In this document: piece after piece, positions 40,455 to 53,879 of the stretch
Layout: every line of letters begins with the position of its first letter
Numbering within the stretch: the stretch's first letter is position 1
NCBI RefSeq assembly: GCF_002735705.1
Contig: NZ_PDZL01000002.1
Coordinates: forward strand, 248,001-312,000
Reading direction: 5' to 3'
DNA: 64,000 nucleotides
Source of the DNA: Janthinobacterium sp. BJB426
Lineage (GTDB): Bacteria > Pseudomonadota > Gammaproteobacteria > Burkholderiales > Burkholderiaceae_D
Notes under the pieces: generated by a model
What the model saw: only the letters and a program-made list of their open reading frames with translations
Told to the model about the DNA's origin: nothing
Databases searched by the model: none
Translations under genes and position numbers: made by a program

Positions 40455-42026
40455 ATGCTGACTAACGGAACACGCTCCATGCCCCTGATCGACTCTGCAA
40501 CACCGCTGTACTCCATCGCCGAACTGCGCGCCATCGAACAAGCGGCCATGCAAGACCTGCCGCAAGGGCTGCTGATGCAGCGCGCGGGCCAGGCTGCCGC
40601 CAGTGCCGCCCTGAAGCTGCTGCACGCCCAGGAAGATGGCGACGGCGCGGGCCACCGGCGCGTACTGGTGCTGGCCGGCCCCGGCGACAACGGCGGCGAC
40701 GCGCTGGAAGCGGCGGCGCACCTGGCCGGCAGCGGCACCGAGGTACTCGTCTGGCTGGCGCCCGAGGCGCAAGCCACGTCGCCCGAGCGCGAACAGGCGC
40801 TGGGCCGCGCGCGCAACAGTGCCGCGCGCTGCATGGAAGCGGCAACCTCGATGGCGTCGGCGGCAGTGGGCGCGGCGCCCTGGCACCTCGTCATCGATGG
40901 CCTGTTCGGCATCGGCGCGTCGCGTCCCCTGGATGGCGAATGCCGCGACATGGCGCAGCTGGTCAACAATCTCGCTTGCCCCGTGCTGGCGCTCGACGTG
41001 CCCAGCGGCCTGCACGCGGACACGGGCGCCATCGACGGCGTCGCCATCCGCGCCACGCATACACTCACCTTCATCGGCGACAAGCCGGGCCTGCACACGG
41101 CGAATGGCCGCGACTACGCGGGGGAAGTGGAAGTGGCCGCGCTGGCCATCGCCCCTGCCCTGCTGCCGCCAGCCAGGGCCCATTTGGGCGGCCTGCACCT
41201 GTTCGCGCGCCAGTTGCAGCCGCGCCGGCAAAACACGCACAAGGGCAGCTATGGCAGCGTGGCCATCATCGGCGGCGCGCAAGGCATGGCCGGCGCGCCT
41301 ATCCTGGCGGCCCGCACGGCCCTGCATGCGGGCGCGGGACGCGTCTACATCGCCTTTCCCGACGCACCGCCCGCCTTCGACAGCGGCCAGCCGGAACTGA
41401 TGTGCCGGCACGCCAGGGACGTGGATTTCTCGGGCCTGCACTTTGCCGCGCTGGTGGCGGGGCCCGGCCTCGGCGACAAGGCCGGCACGGTGGAGCTGCT
41501 GCAGCGTGCCATTGACAGCGACAGCCCCCTGCTGCTGGACGCGGACGCGCTGAACCTGATGGTGGCCGAGCCGGAGCTGCAATCGGCGCTGGCCGTACGC
41601 ACGGGCGCGGGGGCGACGATACTGACGCCGCATCCGCTGGAAGCGGCACGCCTGCTCGACATGACGGTGGCCGAGGTGCAGGCCGACCGCCTGGGCGCAG
41701 CGCGCCAGCTGGCCACGCAGCTGGGCGTCATCGTCGTATTGAAAGGTTCGGGCACGGTGATCGCTGCACCCGATGGCCAAGTCGTCGTCAACAACACCGG
41801 CGGCCCCGCCCTGGCGACGGCTGGCACGGGCGACGTCTTGTCAGGCCTGTGCGGCAGCCTGCTGGCGCAGGGCTGGCCGGAATGGGAAGCGGCGCTGGGC
41901 GCCGTATGGCTGCACGGCGCGGCGGCCGATGCACTGGTGGCCGCAGGCAGCGGCCCGATCGGGCTGACGGCCGGGGAATTGATCCCGGCCATCCGAAAAT
42001 TGATCAATGCCTTGTCGGAGGCTTGA
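40455..42026 (+). CDS. nnr: Bifunctional NAD(P)HX epimerase/dehydratase
   Basis: This 523-residue repair enzyme restores NADH and NADPH damaged by hydration. The N-terminal YjeF epimerase domain (about 15-235) shows [16 protein letters not shown] and [15 protein letters not shown]. The C-terminal ADP-dependent dehydratase domain (about 245-520) has [36 protein letters not shown] and the [18 protein letters not shown] signature with the catalytic Asp. Starts at 40455 and 40479 are both possible; the first is used. Divergent from 5-oxoprolinase, with a hairpin repeat downstream. Confidence 0.95.
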   Translation: MLTNGTRSMPLIDSATPLYSIAELRAIEQAAMQDLPQGLLMQRAGQAAASAALKLLHAQEDGDGAGHRRVLVLAGPGDNGGDALEAAAHLAGSGTEVLVWLAPEAQATSPEREQALGRARNSAARCMEAATSMASAAVGAAPWHLVIDGLFGIGASRPLDGECRDMAQLVNNLACPVLALDVPSGLHADTGAIDGVAIRATHTLTFIGDKPGLHTANGRDYAGEVEVAALAIAPALLPPARAHLGGLHLFARQLQPRRQNTHKGSYGSVAIIGGAQGMAGAPILAARTALHAGAGRVYIAFPDAPPAFDSGQPELMCRHARDVDFSGLHFAALVAGPGLGDKAGTVELLQRAIDSDSPLLLDADALNLMVAEPELQSALAVRTGAGATILTPHPLEAARLLDMTVAEVQADRLGAARQLATQLGVIVVLKGSGTVIAAPDGQVVVNNTGGPALATAGTGDVLSGLCGSLLAQGWPEWEAALGAVWLHGAAADALVAAGSGPIGLTAGELIPAIRKLINALSEA

Positions 42027-42030
42027 GCGA

Positions 42031-42067
42031 GTTGTTGGATTAGCCCGCAAGCGCGTAATCCGACAAC
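42031..42067. repeat. Hairpin repeat between nnr and the ABC ATPase gene
   Basis: GTTGTTGGATTA (42031-42042) pairs with TAATCCGACAAC (42056-42067) with one G-T wobble and a 13-base loop. It contains the 18-base sequence also found at 31156-31173. It lies between convergent genes and may serve as a terminator, though no T-run follows. Confidence 0.55.
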
Positions 42068-42079
42068 CACCAGCCGCAA

Positions 42080-42832
<753 letters not shown>

Positions 42833-42887
42833 GCTGATCTATCTTAAAAAATTTCGTGAACAAATAAGTGTCAAGGGCAGCAGCCGC

Positions 42888-43520
42888 ATGCGGCGGCGCA
42901 CCCTGTCCTTGCTTCCTGCGGCAGCCCTGCTCCTGGTGTCAGGCATGACGAACGCCTATTCTGCACCAAAAACGCTGCTGGTGCTCGGCGATAGTCTCTC
43001 GGCCGAGTATGGGCTGGCACGGGGCACGGGCTGGGTGGCGCTGCTGGAACAGCGGCTGCAAGCGCAAAAGAACGATACGCGCATCGTCAACGCCAGCATC
43101 AGCGGCGAGACCACCAGCGGCGGCCGCGCGCGCCTGCCCGCCCTGCTGGCGAAGCATCAGCCCGACGTCGTGCTGATCGAACTGGGCGCCAACGACGGCT
43201 TGCGCGGCTTGCCCGTGGCGGCCGCCGAGGCGAATCTGCGCGCCATGGGCGAAGCGGCCAAAAAATCGGGCGCGCAAGTGGTGCTGGTGGGCATGCGCAT
43301 GCCGCCCAACTATGGCCGCGCCTATGGCGAGCAGTTTTATGGCGTGTACGGCAAGCTGGCCAGGGAATGGAAGGCCCCGCTGGTGCCCTTCATGTTCGAA
43401 GGCATCGCCGACCAGCCGCAGCTGTTCCAGGCCGACCGCATGCACCCGAATGCAAAGGCGCATCCGACGATTCTGAAAAATATCTGGCCACAGCTGGCGC
43501 CGTTGCTGAAAGCAAAGTAA
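42888..43520 (+). CDS. tesA: Periplasmic arylesterase / thioesterase I (GDSL family)
   Basis: The 210-residue SGNH hydrolase acts on thioesters, lysophospholipids and aryl esters in the periplasm. After a signal peptide (hydrophobic PAAALLLVSGM, cleavage near AYSA) come block I VLGDSLSAEYG with the nucleophilic Ser, the oxyanion Gly in ISGETTSGG, ELGANDGLRG with Asn, and block V DRMHPNAKAH with the Asp-His pair. The ATG at 42888 has AAGGG upstream and begins the signal peptide. An earlier ATG at 42831 overlaps the divergent ATPase start and would add an odd N-terminus. Confidence 0.92.
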   Translation: MRRRTLSLLPAAALLLVSGMTNAYSAPKTLLVLGDSLSAEYGLARGTGWVALLEQRLQAQKNDTRIVNASISGETTSGGRARLPALLAKHQPDVVLIELGANDGLRGLPVAAAEANLRAMGEAAKKSGAQVVLVGMRMPPNYGRAYGEQFYGVYGKLAREWKAPLVPFMFEGIADQPQLFQADRMHPNAKAHPTILKNIWPQLAPLLKAK

Positions 43521-43542
43521 AGCAGCCCATTCCGCAGACAAA

Positions 43543-43572
43543 AAAAATAGCCGCTCGAAAGCGGCTATTTTT
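43543..43572. terminator. Bidirectional terminator between tesA and ppiD
   Basis: AAAAATAGCCGCT and AGCGGCTATTTTT form a perfect 13-bp stem with a CGAA tetraloop. T-runs lie at the 3' side in both directions, so it can stop both tesA and ppiD transcripts. Confidence 0.9.
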
Positions 43573-43589
43573 ATGTGTGGAAACTAATC

Positions 43590-45515
43590 TTACGGCGCTT
43601 CCGGCGCTGGGGTGGCTGGGGCGGTGACCGGTTTGACGATCTTCACCTTGGCCTTGGCTTTCAGGTACTCGACGTAATCGAACATTTCCTGTTGTGCCAG
43701 GATACCGCTGATCTGGTCTTTCTCTTGCTGGCGGCGCGCTGCGTCGACTTGCTCCGGCTGCTGCACCTTGGCGATGCGGTAGATGCCGTAGCCCAGGGCT
43801 GGCAGGTCCACGCCCACATAGGCTGGCAGCTTGCTCGTGTCCGCTTTCATGACTTGCGCGATGGCGGCACGGTTGATGCCGTCCAGCTTGCTGCGCGATA
43901 CCCATTGCGCAGCGCCGAAACCGCTGGCGTCGCCCGAAGCCTTCAAGGCAGCCAGCTTGGTCTCGCCCGCTTTCTTGGCCAGCTTTTCCGCTTCTTCCAG
44001 GGTCACGCGCTGACGGATCATCGCTTCGACTTCGGCCAGCGGACGCTTGCTGGCAGGCTTGAATTCCACCACCCGGCCAGCGATCAGCACGTTCGGCGCA
44101 ACGGTCACGGCTTCCGTGTTGCGCTTGTCTTTCAGCGAATCGTTCGAGAAGATGGCGGCCAGGAACTTGGCGTTGTTGAACGGTGCCTTGCCCAGTGCTG
44201 GCGACGGCGTGCGCGACAGGTTGGCGACGCTTTCCACTTTCAGTTTCAGCTTGTCGGCCACCGGCTTCAGGCTGTCCGATTGCTCGTAGACCGTGTTGGT
44301 GAACGTTTCCGCCATTTCCGAGTATTTCTTGGCAGCAAATTGCTTGCGCAGGTCGGCCGTGATTTCGCCGCGCACTTCGTCCAGCGCACGCACGTGCTGT
44401 GGCTTGAGCGAGGTGACGGTCAGGATGTGGAAGCCGAAATCGGAAGCGACGACGTCGCTGATTTCGCCCTGCTTGAGTTTCGCGACAGCGCTCAGCAGCG
44501 GAGCTGGCAAGCCATCCTTGCCAATCACGCCCAGGTCGCCGCCCTGTTCCGCGGATGCCGGATCTTCCGACTTGGCTTTCGCCACGGTGGCAAAGCTGGC
44601 AGGCGCCTTGCGCACGTCAGCCAGGATGGCTTCGGCCTTGGCCTTGGCGGCGGCCTTGTCGGCAGCCGATGCGTCTTTCTTGACGGCGACGAGGATGTGG
44701 CTGGCCTGGCGCGCTTCTTCCGTCGTGTAGGCTTTCTGGTTCTTCGCGTAGTAGCCCGTCACGTCGGCGTCGGTGACATCAACTTGCTCGCCGGCAGCGC
44801 TGTCGTCCAGCACGACGTATTCGATCTTGGCTTGTTCCGGGATTTCGAAGAACTTGCTGTTCTTGTCATAGAAAGCCTTGATCATGGCGTCCGTCACTTT
44901 GACTTCCGGCACGTACTGGGCGATCGGCAACAGCAGTTCCTGCACTTCACGCTCTTCCGAGGTGATGTCGGACAGGCGCTTGGAGACGGTGCCAGGCGCG
45001 AAGGCGGTGCCTTGCACGGCGCCGGCCAGTTGCTGCAGGGCCAGGTCGCTGCGGCGGCGCGCATCGTACATCTGCGGCGTCATGCCTTGGGCAGCCAGCA
45101 TGGCCTTGTAGCGTTCCAGGTCGAATTTACCGTCCGGCAAGGTCAAGCCTGGGATTTCCAGCACTTCCTTTTGCAGCACGGCATCGCTGATGACCAGGTG
45201 GCTACGGCCCACTTCGGCGGCCACGGCGCGCTCGGCGATCAGGTTGTCGAGGATGCTCTGGCGCGCTTCCGGCGTGTCAAACATTTTTTGGTCGAACTGC
45301 TCGCCCATCATCTGGCGATAGCGGTCGATCTGCTGGCGTTGCGCTTCTTCATATTGCTGCTGCGTAACGACCTGGTCGCCGACCTTGGCGATGGTGTTCG
45401 CGCCATCGCCGAAGCTTTGGTAGCCGCTGATACCGACCAGTGCAAAAGACGGGACGATGACCAGCATCAGGAGAAACTGCATCAAGCGTCGATGGGTACG
45501 AATAAATTCAAACAT
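43590..45515 (-). CDS. ppiD: Periplasmic folding chaperone / peptidyl-prolyl isomerase PpiD
   Basis: The 641-residue protein is anchored by one N-terminal helix (about 12-32) and projects into the periplasm, where it assists proteins leaving the Sec translocon. The SurA-type N-terminal domain follows (about 35-230, with GDQVVTQQQYEEAQR). A parvulin domain lies at about 265-370 (RQASHILVAVKK, then GGDLGVIGKDGL and ASDFGFHILTVTS), and a C-terminal domain with a second weak parvulin-like region comes last. The start at 45515 is the conserved MFEFIRTHR. It lies downstream of the tRNA-Asp genes at the end of the proteolysis block. Confidence 0.93.
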   Translation of the reverse strand: MFEFIRTHRRLMQFLLMLVIVPSFALVGISGYQSFGDGANTIAKVGDQVVTQQQYEEAQRQQIDRYRQMMGEQFDQKMFDTPEARQSILDNLIAERAVAAEVGRSHLVISDAVLQKEVLEIPGLTLPDGKFDLERYKAMLAAQGMTPQMYDARRRSDLALQQLAGAVQGTAFAPGTVSKRLSDITSEEREVQELLLPIAQYVPEVKVTDAMIKAFYDKNSKFFEIPEQAKIEYVVLDDSAAGEQVDVTDADVTGYYAKNQKAYTTEEARQASHILVAVKKDASAADKAAAKAKAEAILADVRKAPASFATVAKAKSEDPASAEQGGDLGVIGKDGLPAPLLSAVAKLKQGEISDVVASDFGFHILTVTSLKPQHVRALDEVRGEITADLRKQFAAKKYSEMAETFTNTVYEQSDSLKPVADKLKLKVESVANLSRTPSPALGKAPFNNAKFLAAIFSNDSLKDKRNTEAVTVAPNVLIAGRVVEFKPASKRPLAEVEAMIRQRVTLEEAEKLAKKAGETKLAALKASGDASGFGAAQWVSRSKLDGINRAAIAQVMKADTSKLPAYVGVDLPALGYGIYRIAKVQQPEQVDAARRQQEKDQISGILAQQEMFDYVEYLKAKAKVKIVKPVTAPATPAPEAP

Positions 45516-45888
45516 GGTCAGCCAATTCGGGATGAGTGGATCACTATAAAAAAAGGCGAACATGCGTTCGCCTTGATTTCTTCGGCGGAATGGACGGGAC
45601 AGATGTCCACTTCCCCTTTAGATTCAACAACTTGGCGCTGGAACTAAAGCAGGATTCTGACGCCCAAGCCATTATCTCCTGATTCTACAATGCCCATAGC
45701 GCTATAGCAAGAGTAAATCAGGGCGCGCGCCCTGCCCTGGCGCCGCCTGGACGGCAAGGCGCCAGACTCGGGCATTTAACCCTGCGCAGCTTAAAGCGGA
45801 TTTAAACGCAGGCGTTTTTATTCAAAACGGCAGGAGGGGATTTTAAAAAGCAGGCGCGCGGAGATAATCTGGCGCTGAAAAAGAAAAA

Positions 45889-45915
45889 CCCGCGCTACTT
45901 ATTCAGCAGCGCGGG
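45889..45915 (-). terminator. Terminator of the tRNA-Asp genes
   Basis: CCCGCGCT and AGCGCGGG form an 8-bp GC-rich stem. On the minus strand the hairpin is followed by TTTTTC, 12 bases beyond the tRNA 3' end, so it should end the tRNA transcript before the ppiD promoter region. The rest of the interval 45516-45888 holds no gene I can support. Confidence 0.8.
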
Positions 45916-45926
45916 CTTCTATATTC

Positions 45927-46003
45927 TGGCGGAGCGGACGGGACTCGAACCCGCGACCCCCGACGTGACAGGCCGGTATTCTAACCAACTGAACTACCAC
46001 TCC
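45927..46003 (-). tRNA. tRNA-Asp (GTC), copy 1
   Basis: A 77-base tRNA with encoded CCA, anticodon GTC in loop CTGTCAC, a complete 7-bp acceptor stem (GGAGTGG with CCGCTCC), D stem GTTC/GAAT and T loop TTCGAGT. It differs from copy 2 at positions 26 (A) and 44 (G). Confidence 0.97.
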
Positions 46004-46020
46004 TTAAGAGCGTATTTTTT

Positions 46021-46097
<77 letters not shown>

Positions 46098-46222
46098 GAA
46101 AAATACACAGTACTACTTGCATTTGCATCCAGGGCTGTTATTCGAAGAACTTCAACCCTGAAATCGCGGCACCCGGAGGCGCCGCCAAATGTTTCCGGTG
46201 ATTGTCACCTCACCGAAGTCCG

Positions 46223-46495
46223 TTAGTTTACAGCATCCTTCAAAGCTTTACCAGCTTTAAATTTTGGAACTTTTGCAGCTTCGATCGTGATCGCTTCTTT
46301 CGTACGCGGATTGCGGCCGGTACGCTCAGCGCGTTCGCTGACCGAGAAAGTGCCAAAACCAACCAGCGTCACGCTGTCGTTGTTTTTCAAAGTTTCCGTC
46401 ACGCCGCCGATAACAGCGTCGAGTGCGCGCGCAGCGGCGGCTTTGGAAATGTCAGCTTTTTCAGCAATGTGGTCGATCAATTCAGTCTTGTTCAC
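46223..46495 (-). CDS. hupB: HU-type DNA-binding protein
   Basis: The 90-residue nucleoid protein bends DNA as a dimer. It shows [20 protein letters not shown] at the start, [20 protein letters not shown] (the DNA-binding arm) and [12 protein letters not shown] at the end, all classic HU features. GTG at 46495 is chosen as start because GGGGA lies about 5 bases upstream and the length becomes exactly 90. TTG 46507 and ATG 46501 would add non-family residues. It lies downstream of lon, as in many proteobacteria. Confidence 0.95.
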   Translation of the reverse strand: MNKTELIDHIAEKADISKAAAARALDAVIGGVTETLKNNDSVTLVGFGTFSVSERAERTGRNPRTKEAITIEAAKVPKFKAGKALKDAVN

Positions 46496-46651
46496 TAGCA
46501 TCCCCAATTACAAAGGTATAAAACGTTTACCGTATCGTTGCGGCACTTTTGGCACCACAGCTGTCCGGCGAAAAAAATGTGCAGGCGTATTAAACAAGCC
46601 ACACTGTATATGTGTCAAGCGCTTTGGGGGCGCAATTCACGTTTCAATATA

Positions 46652-46678
46652 AAACAAGCGCTCTAAAAGCGCTTGTTT
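46652..46678 (-). terminator. Terminator after lon
   Basis: AAACAAGCGCT and AGCGCTTGTTT form a perfect 11-bp stem with a CTAAA loop, 22 bases after the lon stop. On the minus strand it is followed by TATATTG after the T-run of the stem. hupB therefore likely has its own promoter in 46496-46650. Confidence 0.8.
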
Positions 46679-46699
46679 GGGGAAAACAGGGGTAAAACG

Positions 46700-49111
<2,412 letters not shown>

Positions 49112-49264
49112 GGCGTACCTTATAGAAAGCGTGTTTACGATGTTGGCGCTCGCTGCCAAAACACAAGACCGGCGAGAATAAATAATTCTGTGAAACAAAC
49201 ATTTTTCTGTTTATTTCGCAAAACACACCCGCATGACGGTAATAAATGCAGTTTTCACAGTAAA

Positions 49265-49299
49265 AAAGCCACGCGCAGCTAAGCGCCGCGAGTGGCTTT
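49265..49299 (-). terminator. Terminator after clpX
   Basis: AAAGCCAC (49265-49272) pairs with GTGGCTTT (49292-49299) with further GC pairs inside. On the minus strand a TTTTTT run follows. It separates clpX from lon, so lon should have its own promoter at about 49115-49260, an AT-rich stretch. Confidence 0.75.
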
Positions 49300-49387
49300 C
49301 CGATTGAAGCCTGCACTCATTGATTTAAATTGTACTGCCATGCATTAAGGAATCAAAACCCTTTTTATGCATTTGTCTCGGCAGTTT

Positions 49388-50656
<1,269 letters not shown>

Positions 50657-50791
50657 AAGGCATTTTGGTTGGAACTGCATTAACAATATTGCAAAATCGC
50701 AAGCCGGATGATGGTTGCCGCCCGTAAAGGCCGCTAGCCATGGCGCAAGTCAACAACGCGCACAAGCTCCATGCTACCCGAAATAAAAGCG

Positions 50792-50823
50792 AAACGCCCG
50801 AACGTTTGATCGCCCGGGCGTTT
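50792..50823 (-). terminator. Terminator or attenuator between clpP and clpX
   Basis: AAACGCCCG (50792-50800) pairs with CGGGCGTTT (50815-50823) around a 14-base loop. On the minus strand the T-rich CGCTTTTATT follows, 34 bases after the clpP stop. Confidence 0.7.
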
Positions 50824-50856
50824 ACTTACATGCTTAGCAATACCGGTAGGGGCTCA

Positions 50857-51483
50857 TCAAGCGCGGCTGGTCAACACTTTGTCGATCAAACCATACTCAA
50901 CGGCCTCGTCGGCGGACATGAAACGGTCGCGGTCGGTGTCCTTGGCGATCTGTTCGATCGTCTGGCCCGTGCGCTCGGCCATGATGCCGTTCAAGCGGGT
51001 GCGCAGGTAAAGGATTTCCTTCGCCTGGATCTCGATATCGGACGCCATGCCTTGCGAACCACCGGACGGCTGGTGAATCATGATGCGCGAGTTCGGCAGC
51101 GAGAAACGCTTGCCCTTGGCGCCAGCGGCCAGCAGGAAAGCGCCCATCGAAGCAGCCATGCCCGTGCACAGGGTCGAGACGTCCGGCTTGATGAACTGCA
51201 TGGTGTCGTAGATGGCCATGCCGGCCGAGACGGAACCACCTGGCGAGTTGATGTAGAGCGAAATTTCCTTTTCCGGATTTTCGCTTTCCAGGAACAGCAG
51301 CTGGGCGACAACCAGGTTGGCCATCTGGTCATTGACCGGGCCGACCATGAAAATCAAGCGTTCCTTCAGCAGGCGCGAGTAAATATCATACGAGCGCTCG
51401 CCGCGACCGCTTTGTTCCACCACCATCGGCACCAGGCCGAGCATCTCTGTGTCCAGCGCTGGATTACGGTTCATACCTGTCAT
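50857..51483 (-). CDS. clpP: ClpP, proteolytic subunit of the Clp protease
   Basis: The 208-residue serine protease forms the two-ring ClpP barrel used by ClpX (and ClpA). The catalytic Ser112 lies in GMAASMGAF, His137 in [10 protein letters not shown], and the Asp is in the KDTDRDRF segment. A short propeptide precedes the mature enzyme. ATG 51483 and ATG 51474 are both possible; AAGGA lies only two bases before the first and about 10 before the second, so the second may be the real start. It lies 76 bases after tig on the same strand. Confidence 0.97.
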   Translation of the reverse strand: MTGMNRNPALDTEMLGLVPMVVEQSGRGERSYDIYSRLLKERLIFMVGPVNDQMANLVVAQLLFLESENPEKEISLYINSPGGSVSAGMAIYDTMQFIKPDVSTLCTGMAASMGAFLLAAGAKGKRFSLPNSRIMIHQPSGGSQGMASDIEIQAKEILYLRTRLNGIMAERTGQTIEQIAKDTDRDRFMSADEAVEYGLIDKVLTSRA

Positions 51484-51559
51484 TTCATTTCCTTGTGAAG
51501 CAGTTAGGGGAAGCCGCCCTCACCTTGCGGCAAGAGCAGGCATCCCAATACCAACTGGT

Positions 51560-52900
51560 TTACGCTTGTGCGTTGCTTCCCATCAGTTCGTCGAAAGCAA
51601 CTGCTTTCGTCGTGACTTTCGACAGGCCCAACACGTAAGTGACGACGTTTTCTTCCAATACAAGGGCTTCGATCTCACCCAGACGACGACGGTCGCTGTA
51701 GTAGTATTTCAGCACTTCGCGTGGATCTTCGTAGCTTTGAGCGAAATCTTCGATCTGCGCCTTGACTTGCTCAGGCGTCGCCTGCAGCTTGTTGTCGCCC
51801 ACCAGTTGCGACAGGATCAGGCCCAGACGTACGCGACGCTCGGCTTTTTCTGCGAACAGTTCTGCTGGGAAAGGCACGTCCTTGACGTTCATGCCGCGCT
51901 GCGCCATGTCCTGGCGGGTCATTTCAGCCAGGCGCTCGGAGTCCTGAGCGATCAGCGTTTTTGGCACTTCCAGCTCAGCAACTTTGATCAGCGCGTCCAT
52001 GACGGCTTCCTTGTTGCGTGCTTTCACGCGGCCAGCGACTTCGCGTTGCAGGTTGACTTTGATGTCTTCGCGCATTTTGGCCAGGTCGCCATCGGCAACG
52101 CCCAGCGACTTTGCGAATTCGGCATCGACTTCCGGCAGGTGCGCCCATTCCAGCTTTTGCAGCGTGATGGTGAACGAAGCGGTTTTGCCAGCTACGTCTT
52201 TACCGTGGTAGTCCTCTGGGAACGACAATGGGAAAGTCTTGGACTCGCCCACTTTCAGGCCCAGGGTTGCTGCTTCGAATTCTGGCAGCATGCGGCCTTC
52301 GCCCAGCACGAAAGCGTAGCCTTCAGCTTTGCCGCCTGGGAATTCAACGCCGTCGATCGAGCCGACGAAGTCAACGGTCACGCGGTCGCCATTGGCAGCG
52401 ATAGCCTCACCGCCGTCGCCGTGTTCGCCAGCTTCGCCCTTGGTGTGGAAGTGCACGCGCTGCTTGCGCAGGATGTCGATGGTCTTGTCGATTTCGGCTT
52501 CCGACACGTCGGCTTGCACGGTTTCGATTTCAACGGCCGTCAGGTCGCCGATGGCAACTTCCGGATACACTTCGAACGTTGCGTCGAAAGCCAGCTGGCC
52601 TTCGGCTGCTTCTTCTTTCGGCACGATGTTCGGGAAACCGGCCACGCGCAGATTGTTTTCGTTGGCGGCGTCGTTGAACGCGCGGCCGACTTTGTCATTC
52701 AGCACTTCGGATTCAATTTGGTAGCCGTATTGTGCTGCGACCATTTTCAACGGCACTTTGCCCGGACGGAAGCCCGGTGCCTTAGCCGTACGGGCTTGCA
52801 CTTTCAGGCGCTTCTCAACTTCCGTGCGGACGTCCGTCAGCGGGAAGGAGATCGTGATACGACGTTCGAGTTTGCCCAAGGTTTCGACTGCAGTTGCCAT
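51560..52900 (-). CDS. tig: Trigger factor
   Basis: This 446-residue ribosome-bound chaperone meets nascent chains. The ribosome-docking loop GFRPGKVP is near residue 43, the FKBP-type isomerase domain lies at about 160-245 ([14 protein letters not shown] and [13 protein letters not shown]), and the C-terminal helical arms complete the protein. The start at 52900 is the conserved beginning; the frame upstream to 52978 has no family similarity. It heads the tig-clpP-clpX order conserved across proteobacteria. Confidence 0.97.
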   Translation of the reverse strand: MATAVETLGKLERRITISFPLTDVRTEVEKRLKVQARTAKAPGFRPGKVPLKMVAAQYGYQIESEVLNDKVGRAFNDAANENNLRVAGFPNIVPKEEAAEGQLAFDATFEVYPEVAIGDLTAVEIETVQADVSEAEIDKTIDILRKQRVHFHTKGEAGEHGDGGEAIAANGDRVTVDFVGSIDGVEFPGGKAEGYAFVLGEGRMLPEFEAATLGLKVGESKTFPLSFPEDYHGKDVAGKTASFTITLQKLEWAHLPEVDAEFAKSLGVADGDLAKMREDIKVNLQREVAGRVKARNKEAVMDALIKVAELEVPKTLIAQDSERLAEMTRQDMAQRGMNVKDVPFPAELFAEKAERRVRLGLILSQLVGDNKLQATPEQVKAQIEDFAQSYEDPREVLKYYYSDRRRLGEIEALVLEENVVTYVLGLSKVTTKAVAFDELMGSNAQA

Positions 52901-53623
52901 GTAAAAAATCGTCCAAAAAATAAACACTGTTGGTGCGAGAAAAGAAGACCCGACCCCTTGCGCCATCACTGGCGGCAAGACATGGGTCCAGCTTCACTCG
53001 CTCGCATATTCATCTGTAAAAGTACTGCAAACAGGACAATGGACCTGGTCTACCCGGCTGAGGGAAAACCCGCACCAGGCACCAAACAATCCGCCGCTTC
53101 CAGTACTGCGACAGGGCTCCGAGCGTCCAGCCTTGCTTCTAAGTAAATGCAGGGCCGGCCATCATTCGGTAAAGCGTGGCATTATAACAAAGGACTTCGG
53201 GAAAGTGGCTGGCTTTGCAGCCCGGCCACAGAGGATACCAGCGGCGGCGAACGAGTCGCCACAGCCTGGGGGTGCCCTGTCTTTACTCTTGCCCCGGCAT
53301 TCTTTGTTTCGCCAGAGACAGGCTTTCCAGCCTGCTTCGTTCATTAGTATATGCGAACTGGCGCCCCGTCCGAAACAAAGAAATGCGCTCACAGCGAAGA
53401 TTTCGGGCAAAAAACCTTTGATTTACCTCAATTTGGCCATTTTCCAGGCAAATCTCCGTCCCGACTCCGCCTCCCCGCCCGATCTCCGACGAAAAATGGC
53501 GCAAACAAAGGCATTCCGAATGACGGAAATACAGGCAAGGCAACAGGAAAACGGGAAAGACGCCTGCAAGGAGGCTGAAGAACAACTTGATGGTGCTGCA
53601 CCTCGGGCTGAAACAACCCGGAT
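52901..53623. other. Long intergenic region between tRNA-Leu and tig
   Basis: This stretch of 723 bases has no gene I can support. Open frames exist on both strands but lack ribosome sites and family features. It should contain the tig promoter (minus strand, near the AT-rich 52900-52950 segment). A small RNA gene is possible but no clear promoter-hairpin pair was seen. Confidence 0.4.
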
Positions 53624-53707
53624 TGGTGCGGATGGGGAGACTCGAACTCCCAAGCCGAAGCACTGGCTTCTAAGACCAGCGTGTCTACCAATTCCACCAC
53701 ATCCGCA
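53624..53707 (-). tRNA. tRNA-Leu (TAG)
   Basis: An 84-base class II tRNA with encoded CCA, acceptor stem TGCGGAT/ATCCGCA, anticodon loop CTTAGAA with anticodon TAG, a long variable arm, and T stem GGGAG/CTCCC. Confidence 0.95.
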
Positions 53708-53809
53708 TTTGTACTACTTGCAACAGATTACTCGCCTGTCGCCTCTGATTTTAACAACTCGGGAGCGATCTGGCTACCGTGGACTTATAGAGCAAGCCCT
53801 CGGTAAAGC

Positions 53810-53852
53810 AAAGGCGGCATTCTACTGGATTTCCCAGAGGAATGCCGCCTTT
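53810..53852. terminator. Terminator after the RND permease gene
   Basis: AAAGGCGGCATTC and GAATGCCGCCTTT form a perfect 13-bp stem with a 17-base loop, 28 bases after the permease stop. A T-run follows on the plus strand and a weaker T-rich stretch on the minus strand, so it can act in both directions. Confidence 0.75.
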
Positions 53853-53879
53853 TTTATGCCTGCACCCTGATGCTGGCTG

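Noticed and set aside
40347-41780. Upstream extension of the 5-oxoprolinase frame
   Set aside because: The added ~480 residues are antisense to nnr and low-complexity; the enzyme's conserved N-terminus begins at 40346.
53428-53700. 90-codon open frame through tRNA-Leu
   Set aside because: It begins with translated tRNA sequence and continues into non-coding DNA.
53133-53870. 245-codon plus-strand frame between tig and the RND permease gene
   Set aside because: It runs across the tRNA-Leu gene and a terminator and has no family features or ribosome site.
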